Positions 1 through 5,508 of a stretch of 5,577 nucleotides of DNA are shown piece after piece. Position 1 is the first letter of the stretch, and the number at the start of each line of letters is the position of its first letter. This stretch comes from Acidimicrobiales bacterium (GTDB lineage: Bacteria > Actinomycetota > Acidimicrobiia > Acidimicrobiales > SHLQ01). Both the position numbers and the translations under genes were made by a program. The stretch lies in contig JABDJW010000114.1 of the NCBI GenBank assembly GCA_013002375.1, forward strand, positions 1 to 5,577, read 5' to 3'. Under the pieces are notes generated by a model. The model did no database searches and had not been told where the DNA came from. It saw only the letters and a program-made list of their open reading frames with translations.

Positions 1-1
1 C

Positions 2-196
2 CTCATGCCACTCCTGTTGGCGAGCCGGCTCGCCGGCAAGAAGTCGCCGAAGCTGCGCGACCTCGAAGACCAGCCACCGTCGGGCCTCAATCGAGTGCTG
101 GGGCGGCTCACCCGGCTGGAACACAGACTGGCCCGACGGGGCGTTCGTCCCCCGATGGGTTCGTCCTTGCTCATCACGGCCTCGAAGCCACGATGA
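2..196 (+). CDS. SAM-dependent methyltransferase, C-terminal fragment (probable)
   Basis: Only the last 64 or so codons are inside the window, and the reading frame is open to the left edge. The Met at position 5 is more likely internal than a start. The visible tail has a basic stretch, then a Pro-Pro/Gly-Leu-Asn segment, a Leu-rich helix with an ERxLxRRG-like part (EHRLARRG) and a closing PPMGSSLLITASKPR strand. This resembles the C-terminus of class I methyltransferases found in sugar and polysaccharide clusters, where a P-x-G-x-S-L strand closes the Rossmann sheet. The SAM-binding motifs would lie upstream, so the family call rests on the tail alone. The stop overlaps the ATG of the next gene in an ATGA, which puts it in the same operon. 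It could instead be the tail of some other glycan enzyme. Confidence 0.55.
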   Translation, partial: LMPLLLASRLAGKKSPKLRDLEDQPPSGLNRVLGRLTRLEHRLARRGVRPPMGSSLLITASKPR

Positions 197-981
197 AGCT
201 GCACCTCTTCGCCCGCGATGGGCTCACCGCGCGCGCCGAAGAGCTCGGCATCGACGCGGTCGTGGTCGACTTGGAACGGCGAGGCAAGTCACGTCGACAA
301 GCGGGGGCGGACACCCACATCACCGCCCACACCCTCGCCGATCTGGAGCAGATCCGACGGACGACCCCGGTACCGATCGTGTGTCGGATCGACGCCATCG
401 GGTCCGAGACCGAGCTGCAGGTGAAGCATGTCGTCGCGGCCGGGGCCGACCAAATCCTCGTCCCCATGGTGCGCACGGTGGCCGAGGTCCAACACGTGGT
501 CGACGTTGTCGCCGGGGAGGCAACCGTGGCGGTGATGATCGAAACCGTCGAGGCGGTCGGACTCGTGGGGGCGTTCGCCACCCTTCCGGTCGAGCGGTTC
601 TACGTCGGCCTGAACGACCTCTGGATCGACCGAGCCGGCCGGAATCGGTTCCGTCCCTTCGTCGACGGAACACTCGACACCATCCTGGCCACCGCTGGTT
701 CGCGACCGGTCGGCGTGGCGGGGCTCACCCATCCCGCGCTCGGCGAGCCTCTGCCTTGTCACCACTTGGTCAACGAACTCGTACGCCTCGGCTGTGACTA
801 CACCTTCCTACGGCGATCGTTCTACGACGCGTTGGACCACTACCCGGCGGCCGAGGTCGTTTCGGCCATTCGAGCCGCTGTACGGGCCGCCCGCGACCGC
901 TCGGCGGCCGACCGGCAGCGGGACCACGCCCGGGCGCGTGAGGCGATTCTCGCCCTTCCCGCCGAGGCCGCCGCACCGTGA
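193..981 (+). CDS. HpcH/HpaI aldolase / citrate lyase superfamily protein, uncharacterised polysaccharide-cluster type
   Basis: The product is 262 aa, a complete TIM-barrel-sized member of the superfamily whose known enzymes cleave or form C-C bonds with pyruvate or acetyl-CoA-derived enolates using a divalent metal. Visible motifs are VVVDLERRGK (23-32), RQAGADTHI (35-43), CRID (64-67, an Arg placed like the substrate-carboxylate-binding Arg), GADQILVPMV (84-93), MIET with Glu117 and GLNDL with Asp142. Glu117 and Asp142 match the two expected metal ligands. The usual EH motif carrying the HpcH catalytic base is replaced by ERRGK, so the chemistry may differ. The signature (D/W)-E-x-x-GK-x-x-RQ-x-GADT is one I associate with an unstudied subgroup found near O-antigen or capsule genes. 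The C-terminal 40 residues are Arg/Ala-rich and probably helical. The ATG overlaps the upstream stop (ATGA), and its own stop overlaps the next start (GTGA). No strong ribosome binding site is seen, consistent with coupling. The substrate is unknown. Confidence 0.85.
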   Translation: MKLHLFARDGLTARAEELGIDAVVVDLERRGKSRRQAGADTHITAHTLADLEQIRRTTPVPIVCRIDAIGSETELQVKHVVAAGADQILVPMVRTVAEVQHVVDVVAGEATVAVMIETVEAVGLVGAFATLPVERFYVGLNDLWIDRAGRNRFRPFVDGTLDTILATAGSRPVGVAGLTHPALGEPLPCHHLVNELVRLGCDYTFLRRSFYDALDHYPAAEVVSAIRAAVRAARDRSAADRQRDHARAREAILALPAEAAAP

Positions 982-1874
982 CCACGACCTTGATCACCGG
1001 CGCCGGGGGGTTCATCGGCCGGGCCGCGGTGGCATCATTTTTCGCCCGGGGCCACGAGGTCGTGGCCGTGCTCCGTCCGGGGCGGCCGTCGCAGCCCGAG
1101 CTCGAGACGGTGACGGTCGTCGAATGTGATCTGGCCAATCCCTGCGAGGTTCGCCGGCTCATGGCCGAGACTCGCCCCGACGTGGTGCTGAACCTCGCGG
1201 TCGATCGACGACCGGTGGACGCCGAGGCCGGACCCACCAACGTCGAGACCGTGCGGCTCCTGGCCGACGGGCTCGCCGCCACCGAGGGCTACTTGATCCA
1301 GGCCGGAAGCTCGTTCGAATACGGGGTGCACAACGAGCGGCTCGGACCGGCGACCCGGTGCCGACCGAGCACGTCGCTCGGCCGCACCAAACTGGCGGCC
1401 ACTCGACTCATCGGCGACCGAGTGCGGGCGGGCGAACTCGACGCCACCGTCCTTCGGATATTCCACGTCTACGGACCCGGCGAACCAGCCCACCGCCTGA
1501 TCCCGGCCACCCTCGCCGCCGCCCAAGCCGGCATGCCGATACCGCTCGGGGTCAGGCGTTCCGGTCGCGACTACAACCACATCGATGACGTCGTGCAGGC
1601 ATGCCTCATCGCCGCCGAGGAACGAATCGTCACCGCGCAACCGATCGACGTGTGCACCGGCACGTCCACGATGAGCCATACCATCGTCGACATGATCGAA
1701 GAACGGTGGGGCCGGCCGATCCAACGCGAACTCGGCGCATTTGTCGATCGACCGTGGGATCGCGAGATCTGGACCGCCGACCCGAGCACCGCGGCTGCGC
1801 TGCTCGACTATCGCCCCCGCTCGATCGCGACCGGCTTGGCGCAACTGGTCGCCGAGCGCAAGGTGCGCCCATGA
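978..1874 (+). CDS. NAD(P)-dependent epimerase/dehydratase-like protein (extended SDR) lacking the catalytic Tyr
   Basis: The product is 298 aa, the usual length for extended short-chain dehydrogenase/reductases acting on nucleotide sugars. Residues 7-14 form the glycine-rich nucleotide-binding motif TGAGGFIG, and Asp51 follows strand 3 (VECDL), as is common for adenine contact. AGSSFEYG (109-116) matches the active-site Ser strand. The segment where YxxxK is expected reads STSLGRTKLAA (131-141): Lys138 is kept but position 134, normally Tyr, is Leu (codon CTC). LRIFHVYGPGE (159-169), RDYNHIDDVV (197-206) and the closing ADPSTAAALLDYRP (267-280) are typical of NDP-sugar epimerases. It starts with GTG, which overlaps the upstream stop (GTGA); the frame, motif I close to the N-terminus and a GAGG at 964-967 support this start. 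It ends in ATGA with the glycosyltransferase. The role is probably in making or binding an activated sugar, but without Tyr the normal oxidoreductase chemistry is doubtful. Confidence 0.88.
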   Translation: MTTTLITGAGGFIGRAAVASFFARGHEVVAVLRPGRPSQPELETVTVVECDLANPCEVRRLMAETRPDVVLNLAVDRRPVDAEAGPTNVETVRLLADGLAATEGYLIQAGSSFEYGVHNERLGPATRCRPSTSLGRTKLAATRLIGDRVRAGELDATVLRIFHVYGPGEPAHRLIPATLAAAQAGMPIPLGVRRSGRDYNHIDDVVQACLIAAEERIVTAQPIDVCTGTSTMSHTIVDMIEERWGRPIQRELGAFVDRPWDREIWTADPSTAAALLDYRPRSIATGLAQLVAERKVRP

Positions 1875-2560
1875 GTCTCCCCGACTCGATCGACCTCAGC
1901 GTGGTCGTGCCGATGTTTCGCACCGCGGCCACACTGCCCGAGCTGTACCGGCGGATCGACCGGAGCACCGCGGATCAAGGACGGGTCGAGTTCGTGTTCG
2001 TGAACGACGCCTGCGATGAGGGAAGTGGTACCGCCCTCGACGAGTTGGCCGCGCACGACCCGCGGGTCCACGTCCTCCACCACCCCCGGAACCGAGGGCA
2101 ACACCAGTCGATTCGCAGTGGCCTCCGGGGTACGCGCGGCGCGGTCACCGTGGTCCTCGACGGTGATTTGCAGGACCCGCCGGAAGCCGTGCCGCTCCTC
2201 GTCGAAATCCTTCGAACCGGGACCGCCGACGCGGTCTTCGCGGGTCGAACCGGGCGCTACCAGAGCCGCGGTCGGTCCATGACCGGCCGAGCATTCAAGT
2301 GGCTGCTGCACCGGAGGGCAGGCACCCCGCTCGATGCCGGGGGGTACGTCGCCATGAACCGAGCAATGACCGACGACGTACTGGGCCAGCAACTCCAGAC
2401 GCCCTACCTACTGGCCCACATTGCCCGGACCGGTCGGCCCACAACGTCGGTCCCGGTCGAACGCAGCGAACGGACCAACGGGCGGAGCGCGACCTCGTCG
2501 CGGGCTCGCATGCAACTCGGGGTCGGCGCGCTTCGCAGCACGCGGCGGTTGCCCCGATGA
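1871..2560 (+). CDS. Family 2 glycosyltransferase, DPM1/GtrB-like, without membrane segments
   Basis: The product is 229 aa with a GT-A catalytic domain and little else. The N-terminal strand LSVVVPMFRTAATLPEL (9-25) and FVNDACDEGS (43-52) form the nucleotide-binding part. HPRNRGQHQSIRSGL (71-85) is the N-x-GQ-x-x-A/S segment of polyprenyl-phosphate sugar transferases. VVLDGDLQDPPE (94-105) carries the metal/nucleotide-binding DxD-type acidic residues Asp97 and Asp99, in the DxDLQDPPE form seen in GtrB and ArnC relatives. LDAGGYVAMNR (154-164) and the late ERTNGRS (200-206) also fit that group. GtrB-type proteins usually carry two C-terminal membrane helices; here the chain stops after a short Arg-rich helix, as in DPM1-like enzymes. 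It probably transfers a sugar from a nucleotide donor to a polyprenyl phosphate or a glycan intermediate at the inner membrane face. The ATG is chosen because it overlaps the upstream stop (ATGA) and has AAGG at 1860-1863, 7 bases ahead. An in-frame extension upstream is only a shadow of the SDR gene. Confidence 0.88.
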   Translation: MSLPDSIDLSVVVPMFRTAATLPELYRRIDRSTADQGRVEFVFVNDACDEGSGTALDELAAHDPRVHVLHHPRNRGQHQSIRSGLRGTRGAVTVVLDGDLQDPPEAVPLLVEILRTGTADAVFAGRTGRYQSRGRSMTGRAFKWLLHRRAGTPLDAGGYVAMNRAMTDDVLGQQLQTPYLLAHIARTGRPTTSVPVERSERTNGRSATSSRARMQLGVGALRSTRRLPR

Positions 2561-3285
2561 CGACTGCCGATCGCGGGCACGGAGCTCACAACCGAACGCA
2601 ACTCGACCACTTCGACCAACGCACGCTCCACAACCCCCGCATGGTCGTCGCCGACACGCCCTATGTGAACCGCCACGTTGATCGGGTGATCGAGATCGGC
2701 GATCTCCAGCCGGGCCAGCGTTTGCTCGACGTCGGGTGTGGTCTCGGCAAGTTCAGCCTGCGGCTCCTCGAACGAGGCTTCGATGTGACCGGGCTCGATC
2801 TCTCCGCCGCATTGCTCGCCGACCTCGCGACCCGACCGGAGGCGGCCGACATGGCACTAATCGAAGCCGATGTCATGACGCCGCCGGCTGCGCTCCACGG
2901 CCGATTCGACGTCGTGACCGGCTTCTTCATGTTGCACCACCTTCCCGACCTCGAAGCCGCCTTCGCCGGGGTTCGTTCGTGCCTGGCACCGGGAGGGGTC
3001 GCGGTGTTCCTGGAACCGAACGCCTACAGCCCGCTCTTCCCCATCCAGATCTCGCTCACCCCCGGCATGAGCTGGAAATCCGATCGCGGTGTCCTGACCA
3101 TGCGGCGAGGCCCATTGCTCGATGCGTTTCGCCGAGCCGGCTTCGGGAACATCGAGCACCGATGGACCGGTCTGCTGCCGCCCGTGCTGGCGAATCGGTT
3201 CGGCACCGCCTTCGAAGATCGACTCGACCGCTCGCCCGTGCCCGGGCCGGCATCGTCATTCCAGGTCTTCGCGGGCCGTATCTAG
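2557..3285 (+). CDS. Class I SAM-dependent methyltransferase
   Basis: The product is 242 aa with a clear Rossmann methyltransferase core. Motif I is LLDVGCGLGKF (56-66), the acidic residue after strand 2 is Asp81 (TGLDLS), the motif III-type acid is Asp105 (IEADV), motif IV is FDVVTGFFMLHHLPD (117-131) and the post-motif strand is LAPGGVAVFLEPN (143-155). Residues 1-50 form a helical cap beginning THFDQ-like (LDHFDQRTLHNP), as in Methyltransf_11/25 members acting on small molecules or sugars. The end, SSFQVFAGRI, is the closing strand. The substrate cannot be read from the sequence; its place as last gene of a glycan operon suggests methylation of a sugar or a glycan end. ATG 2557 is chosen because it overlaps the glycosyltransferase stop (ATGA); longer in-frame starts upstream would lie inside that gene. 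Its TAG stop shares a CTAG with the stop of the opposing gene, so there is no room for a terminator before convergence. Confidence 0.9.
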   Translation: MTTADRGHGAHNRTQLDHFDQRTLHNPRMVVADTPYVNRHVDRVIEIGDLQPGQRLLDVGCGLGKFSLRLLERGFDVTGLDLSAALLADLATRPEAADMALIEADVMTPPAALHGRFDVVTGFFMLHHLPDLEAAFAGVRSCLAPGGVAVFLEPNAYSPLFPIQISLTPGMSWKSDRGVLTMRRGPLLDAFRRAGFGNIEHRWTGLLPPVLANRFGTAFEDRLDRSPVPGPASSFQVFAGRI

Positions 3286-4805
3286 CCAGCCGACCGAAAC
3301 ACCCGGATCGATTCGGGAAGTGGGGTGGCCACCTCGGCCGACACGAACGCCGTGTTGAGGTACTCCCAGACCGCTGGGTGCGTGCGATCGAACCGCAGGT
3401 CGTCGCGGCCATCGAGAGCCTCGAGCCGGATGATGGCCACCTCCGGTTGCGCCGCCCTGAGCTGGGTGATCATCGCCCGCTGCTCGTCCGGAGAGGCCGG
3501 ATAGACACAGAACGTGTCGTAGACCGCGCTGCGGCGATCGAAGAGCGGAAGAATCCACCCTCCCAAGGGCACCGCGATCCAGCACGAACCAGGCGACGAG
3601 CCGGCTCCGAGTTCGGCAACCGCGGCCAGCAGGGCGCCGTCGGTCCGCCGGAACCACAGACCGGGCACGGGCGAATCCGGGCGGAAGTACCGCTCGGGAT
3701 GGCGCCAGCGCTTGAACGTCTCGAACTGCACCGGCCCGACCAGCACCGATACGACGGCGGCGATCACCAGCCCAACCACGCCGGCCGCGACGAGTCCCAC
3801 CATCGCAACCGGAGCGACGGTCTGCAGGTGGCCCAGGTCGGCCCGGCTGGTGACGTGGTGCCATGCCACCAGGGCCACCACGGCGGCGCCGGTGAGGACC
3901 GGTTGCTCGATTTGGCCATCGCCGCCGGCCAGGAAGGCCACCACCGTCGCAACCAGGGCCAAGAGGGGCACGACGCAGAAGACAGCTCGTACGAGCGGGA
4001 CCAGGCCCACCGGGAGGGCGCTGGTCAGCTGCGGGCTGGGGCGGCCCGGCACCGGGTACGGCAGCGGGAGATTGGTGGACCTCCGTTGCGTCGGGGCCAC
4101 CAGTCGGCGATGGACGAGGGCGCGAAGAAGACCGGGCCGAGCCAAGGCGGTCAGCCACAGCGGTGCTGCACCCACCGCGACTCCGGCAGCCCCATAACCC
4201 GCGACGGAGCCGATCGACAGGTCGGTCTTCAATGCGCCCAGGACCACCACGAGCACGAAGATCACTGCACCGTAGAGGCCGTGGTTCAGACCGAATACCG
4301 CGGCCACGCCAATGCTGAGCCCGAGGATGGTGGCCGAGGTTGGCCCAGGCGCATCGAGGAAATGCACGGTCGCTGCGGTGAGACCGAGGAGAACCCCTTG
4401 GTCGATTCGCTTGTGCGGCCGGATCGCCCAGACCGTGCCAACGACCACGACCGCACCGATCGACCCCCACCCGAGGCCGGCCGAACGGCCGACGAGGGTC
4501 AGGCCGAACAGGCCGACCGCCAATACCGCCGTGGAACCGATCCGAACCGCGAGCAGGCCACGACGCCCCACCCACAGAAATGGTGCCAGCACCCAGTACC
4601 GACCCGGCTCATAGCTCCTGAAATCCCGTACCGGCATCGCTCCCCGCAGGACCTCGAGCACCCCGTACCAGAGGTAGCCCTCGTCGGCGCCGAAGATCGG
4701 TTCGTGGCGCGTGGCGAGGACCAGGGCACCCATGGCCAGACCAGTGGCCACGGCGCACGCGACAGCATCGGGGCCCGAAACACCGTCGAGCGCAGCAGCG
4801 ATCAA
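3282..4805 (-). CDS. Multi-pass membrane protein, GT-C-type glycosyltransferase (probable)
   Basis: The product is 507 aa with about nine or ten hydrophobic segments (roughly 12-32, 82-106, 113-128, 136-150, 160-190, 198-220, 266-292, 302-316, 328-357) and a soluble C-terminal domain from about 358. After TM1 the first loop carries ADEGYLWYG (40-48), then G-x-x-PVRDF (55-62) and YEPGRYW (65-71). This acidic D/DE motif with a downstream R-D-F and x-P-G is the pattern of GT-C enzymes that use polyprenyl-phosphate sugars and act outside the membrane, with Asp41/Glu42 as the likely catalytic acid. SRADLGHLQTVAP (320-332) is also common in this group. A TTG start at 4805-4803 is used because the frame is closed 17 codons upstream, no ATG or GTG occurs in that stretch, and the next candidates (GTG codon 19, ATG codon 25) would cut TM1. 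The ribosome binding site is weak. Substrate and donor are unknown. It converges on the glycan operon and may act on the same glycan. Confidence 0.78.
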   Translation of the reverse strand: MIAAALDGVSGPDAVACAVATGLAMGALVLATRHEPIFGADEGYLWYGVLEVLRGAMPVRDFRSYEPGRYWVLAPFLWVGRRGLLAVRIGSTAVLAVGLFGLTLVGRSAGLGWGSIGAVVVVGTVWAIRPHKRIDQGVLLGLTAATVHFLDAPGPTSATILGLSIGVAAVFGLNHGLYGAVIFVLVVVLGALKTDLSIGSVAGYGAAGVAVGAAPLWLTALARPGLLRALVHRRLVAPTQRRSTNLPLPYPVPGRPSPQLTSALPVGLVPLVRAVFCVVPLLALVATVVAFLAGGDGQIEQPVLTGAAVVALVAWHHVTSRADLGHLQTVAPVAMVGLVAAGVVGLVIAAVVSVLVGPVQFETFKRWRHPERYFRPDSPVPGLWFRRTDGALLAAVAELGAGSSPGSCWIAVPLGGWILPLFDRRSAVYDTFCVYPASPDEQRAMITQLRAAQPEVAIIRLEALDGRDDLRFDRTHPAVWEYLNTAFVSAEVATPLPESIRVFRSAG

Positions 4806-4859
4806 ACCGCGCCGAACCCCGAGCCCATCATCTCGACGAAGCTGTGGTCGCGATCATGG

Positions 4860-4910
4860 GCCGATCGTAGATGAACGCCGATCGTCAATGAACGCCGATC
4901 GTCAATGAAC
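4860..4910. repeat. Three tandem 17-bp direct repeats in a divergent intergenic region
   Basis: Three adjacent units of GCCGATCGTCAATGAAC occupy 4860-4876, 4877-4893 and 4894-4910. The second and third are identical; the first differs only in two bases (AG instead of CA at unit positions 10-11). Each unit contains the self-complementary CGATCG. On the minus strand the two identical units each read TTGACG, which resembles a -35 element facing the membrane-protein gene, but no good -10 lies 16-18 bases downstream of either. The position between two divergent genes suggests an operator or a slippage-type duplication; the sequence alone does not decide. Confidence 0.85.
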
Positions 4911-4928
4911 AAGGCATCGACCCGGAGA

Positions 4929-4944
4929 GTGTGACGTGCGACAC
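4929..4944. promoter_or_regulatory. Imperfect palindrome upstream of the CBS gene (possible operator)
   Basis: GTGTGACGTGCGACAC reads as GTGTnnCnnGnnACAC, a 16-base dyad with outer 4-base arms and one inner pair. It ends 36 bases before the CBS gene ATG, in the zone where its promoter should lie. I could not assign a convincing -35/-10 pair there (GTGACG at 4931-4936 is a possible -35, but nothing TATAAT-like follows at 17 bases). It might bind a dimeric regulator; short dyads of this strength also occur by chance. Confidence 0.25.
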
Positions 4945-4967
4945 TGGTAGTGGCACAACGCCGACCG

Positions 4968-4973
4968 AAAGGA
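4968..4973 (+). promoter_or_regulatory. Ribosome binding site of the CBS-domain gene
   Basis: AAAGGA lies 7 bases before the ATG at 4981. It is the best Shine-Dalgarno-like site in the window and fixes the start of the CBS gene. Confidence 0.8.
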
Positions 4974-4980
4974 ATCAGCA

Positions 4981-5415
4981 ATGTTGATCAGCCAGTTGCT
5001 CCGTCGGAAGGGACAGTTTGTGGCCTGCGTCGAGCCCCGCGATGCAATTGGTGCGGTACTCGAACAGCTCGCCGAGCACGGGGTTGGCGCCCTGGTCGTC
5101 TCGGCCAATGGCCGCACAATCGACGGAATCATCTCCGAGCGCGACATCGTGCGCGCCCTGGCCCTGGACGGGGACGTCGCCCTGCAGAAGCGGGCGTCGG
5201 ATCTCATGACCGCCGACGTCCTCACCTGCGAGCCCGACGACACCACCGAAGATCTGATGGCTCGGATGACCGAACACCGGTTCCGTCACATGCCGGTCGT
5301 CGACCATGCCGGTGCCATGATGGGCATCGTCAGCATCGGTGACGTCGTGAACGCACGGGTGAACGAACTCGAGACCGAACGCCAGCAACTCACCGACTAC
5401 ATCAGCGGCCGGTAG
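4981..5415 (+). CDS. Two-CBS-domain protein (stand-alone Bateman module)
   Basis: The product is 144 aa, the normal size for single-module proteins made of two CBS domains and nothing else. CBS1 spans about residues 1-62: VEPRDAIGAVLEQLAEHGVGALVV (17-40), then IDGIISERDIVRAL (47-60). CBS2 spans about 72-128: ASDLMTADVLTCEPDDTTEDLMARMTEHRFRHMPVVD (72-108), then MMGIVSIGDVVNARV (113-127). The GIISERD and GIVSIGD turns carry the Ser-x-x-Asp pattern common at the adenosine-nucleotide pocket of Bateman modules. The C-terminal helix NELETERQQLTDYISG is typical of the small stand-alone bacterial family. It probably senses ATP, AMP or a related nucleotide and influences a partner; no partner is visible here. 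The start is supported by AAAGGA 7 bases upstream. It is transcribed away from the membrane-protein gene, has its own leader and appears to end at the hairpin downstream, so it looks monocistronic. No functional tie to the glycan genes is evident. Confidence 0.93.
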   Translation: MLISQLLRRKGQFVACVEPRDAIGAVLEQLAEHGVGALVVSANGRTIDGIISERDIVRALALDGDVALQKRASDLMTADVLTCEPDDTTEDLMARMTEHRFRHMPVVDHAGAMMGIVSIGDVVNARVNELETERQQLTDYISGR

Positions 5416-5424
5416 CCGACCGGG

Positions 5425-5458
5425 CCAGAACCCTGCGACAACCAGAACCCGGCGACAA
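5425..5458. repeat. Tandem 17-bp direct duplication downstream of the CBS gene
   Basis: Two adjacent units, CCAGAACCCTGCGACAA (5425-5441) and CCAGAACCCGGCGACAA (5442-5458), match at 16 of 17 bases. They begin 10 bases after the CBS stop codon and sit between it and the hairpin. The unit is unrelated in sequence to the 17-bp repeat upstream of the gene. The role is unknown; it may be a simple slippage duplication in the 3' untranslated region. Confidence 0.8.
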
Positions 5459-5465
5459 AACGTCA

Positions 5466-5508
5466 CCGGGCGGTAGCCAAGACCACATGGATCTCTGCTA
5501 CCGCCCGG
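5466..5508. terminator. Strong hairpin, probable terminator of the CBS gene
   Basis: CCGGGCGGTAGC (5466-5477) and GCTACCGCCCGG (5497-5508) are perfect reverse complements, giving a 12-bp GC-rich stem with a 19-base loop. The loop can pair further (AGACC at 5480-5484 with GG-bulge-TCT at 5489-5494), lengthening the structure. On the + strand only a weak pyrimidine run (TTCTCT) follows; on the - strand the stem is followed by TGACGTTTTG, so it could stop transcription from either side. It starts 50 bases after the CBS stop codon. Terminators with poor T-tracts are common in high-GC actinobacteria. A repeated extragenic palindrome is the alternative. Confidence 0.6.

Noticed and set aside
1035..1844. 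269-codon open frame antisense to the SDR gene
   Set aside because: It has low-complexity Gly/Arg/Asp/Val composition and no start context, and the sense frame carries the complete SDR fold motifs.
3256..4575. 439-codon open frame on the - strand in another frame of the membrane-protein gene
   Set aside because: It is rich in Arg, Gly and Pro with no recognisable motif, while the chosen frame shows regular hydrophobic helices and GT-C loop motifs.
2736..4874. Very long open frame (712 codons) on the + strand covering parts of the methyltransferase and all of the membrane-protein gene
   Set aside because: Its translation is Arg/Pro/Gly/His-rich with no domain or membrane pattern, and it overlaps two genes with clear motifs. 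It is an effect of high GC, which makes stop codons rare in shadow frames.
4883..4888. TTGACG on the minus strand as the -35 of the membrane-protein promoter
   Set aside because: The nearest -10-like hexamer, TACGAT at 4869-4864, lies 13 bases away from this copy and 30 from the other, so neither makes a normal promoter.
4975..5466. 163-codon open frame antisense to the CBS gene, running into the hairpin
   Set aside because: The sense CBS protein is well supported with a good ribosome binding site, and the antisense translation shows no family features.
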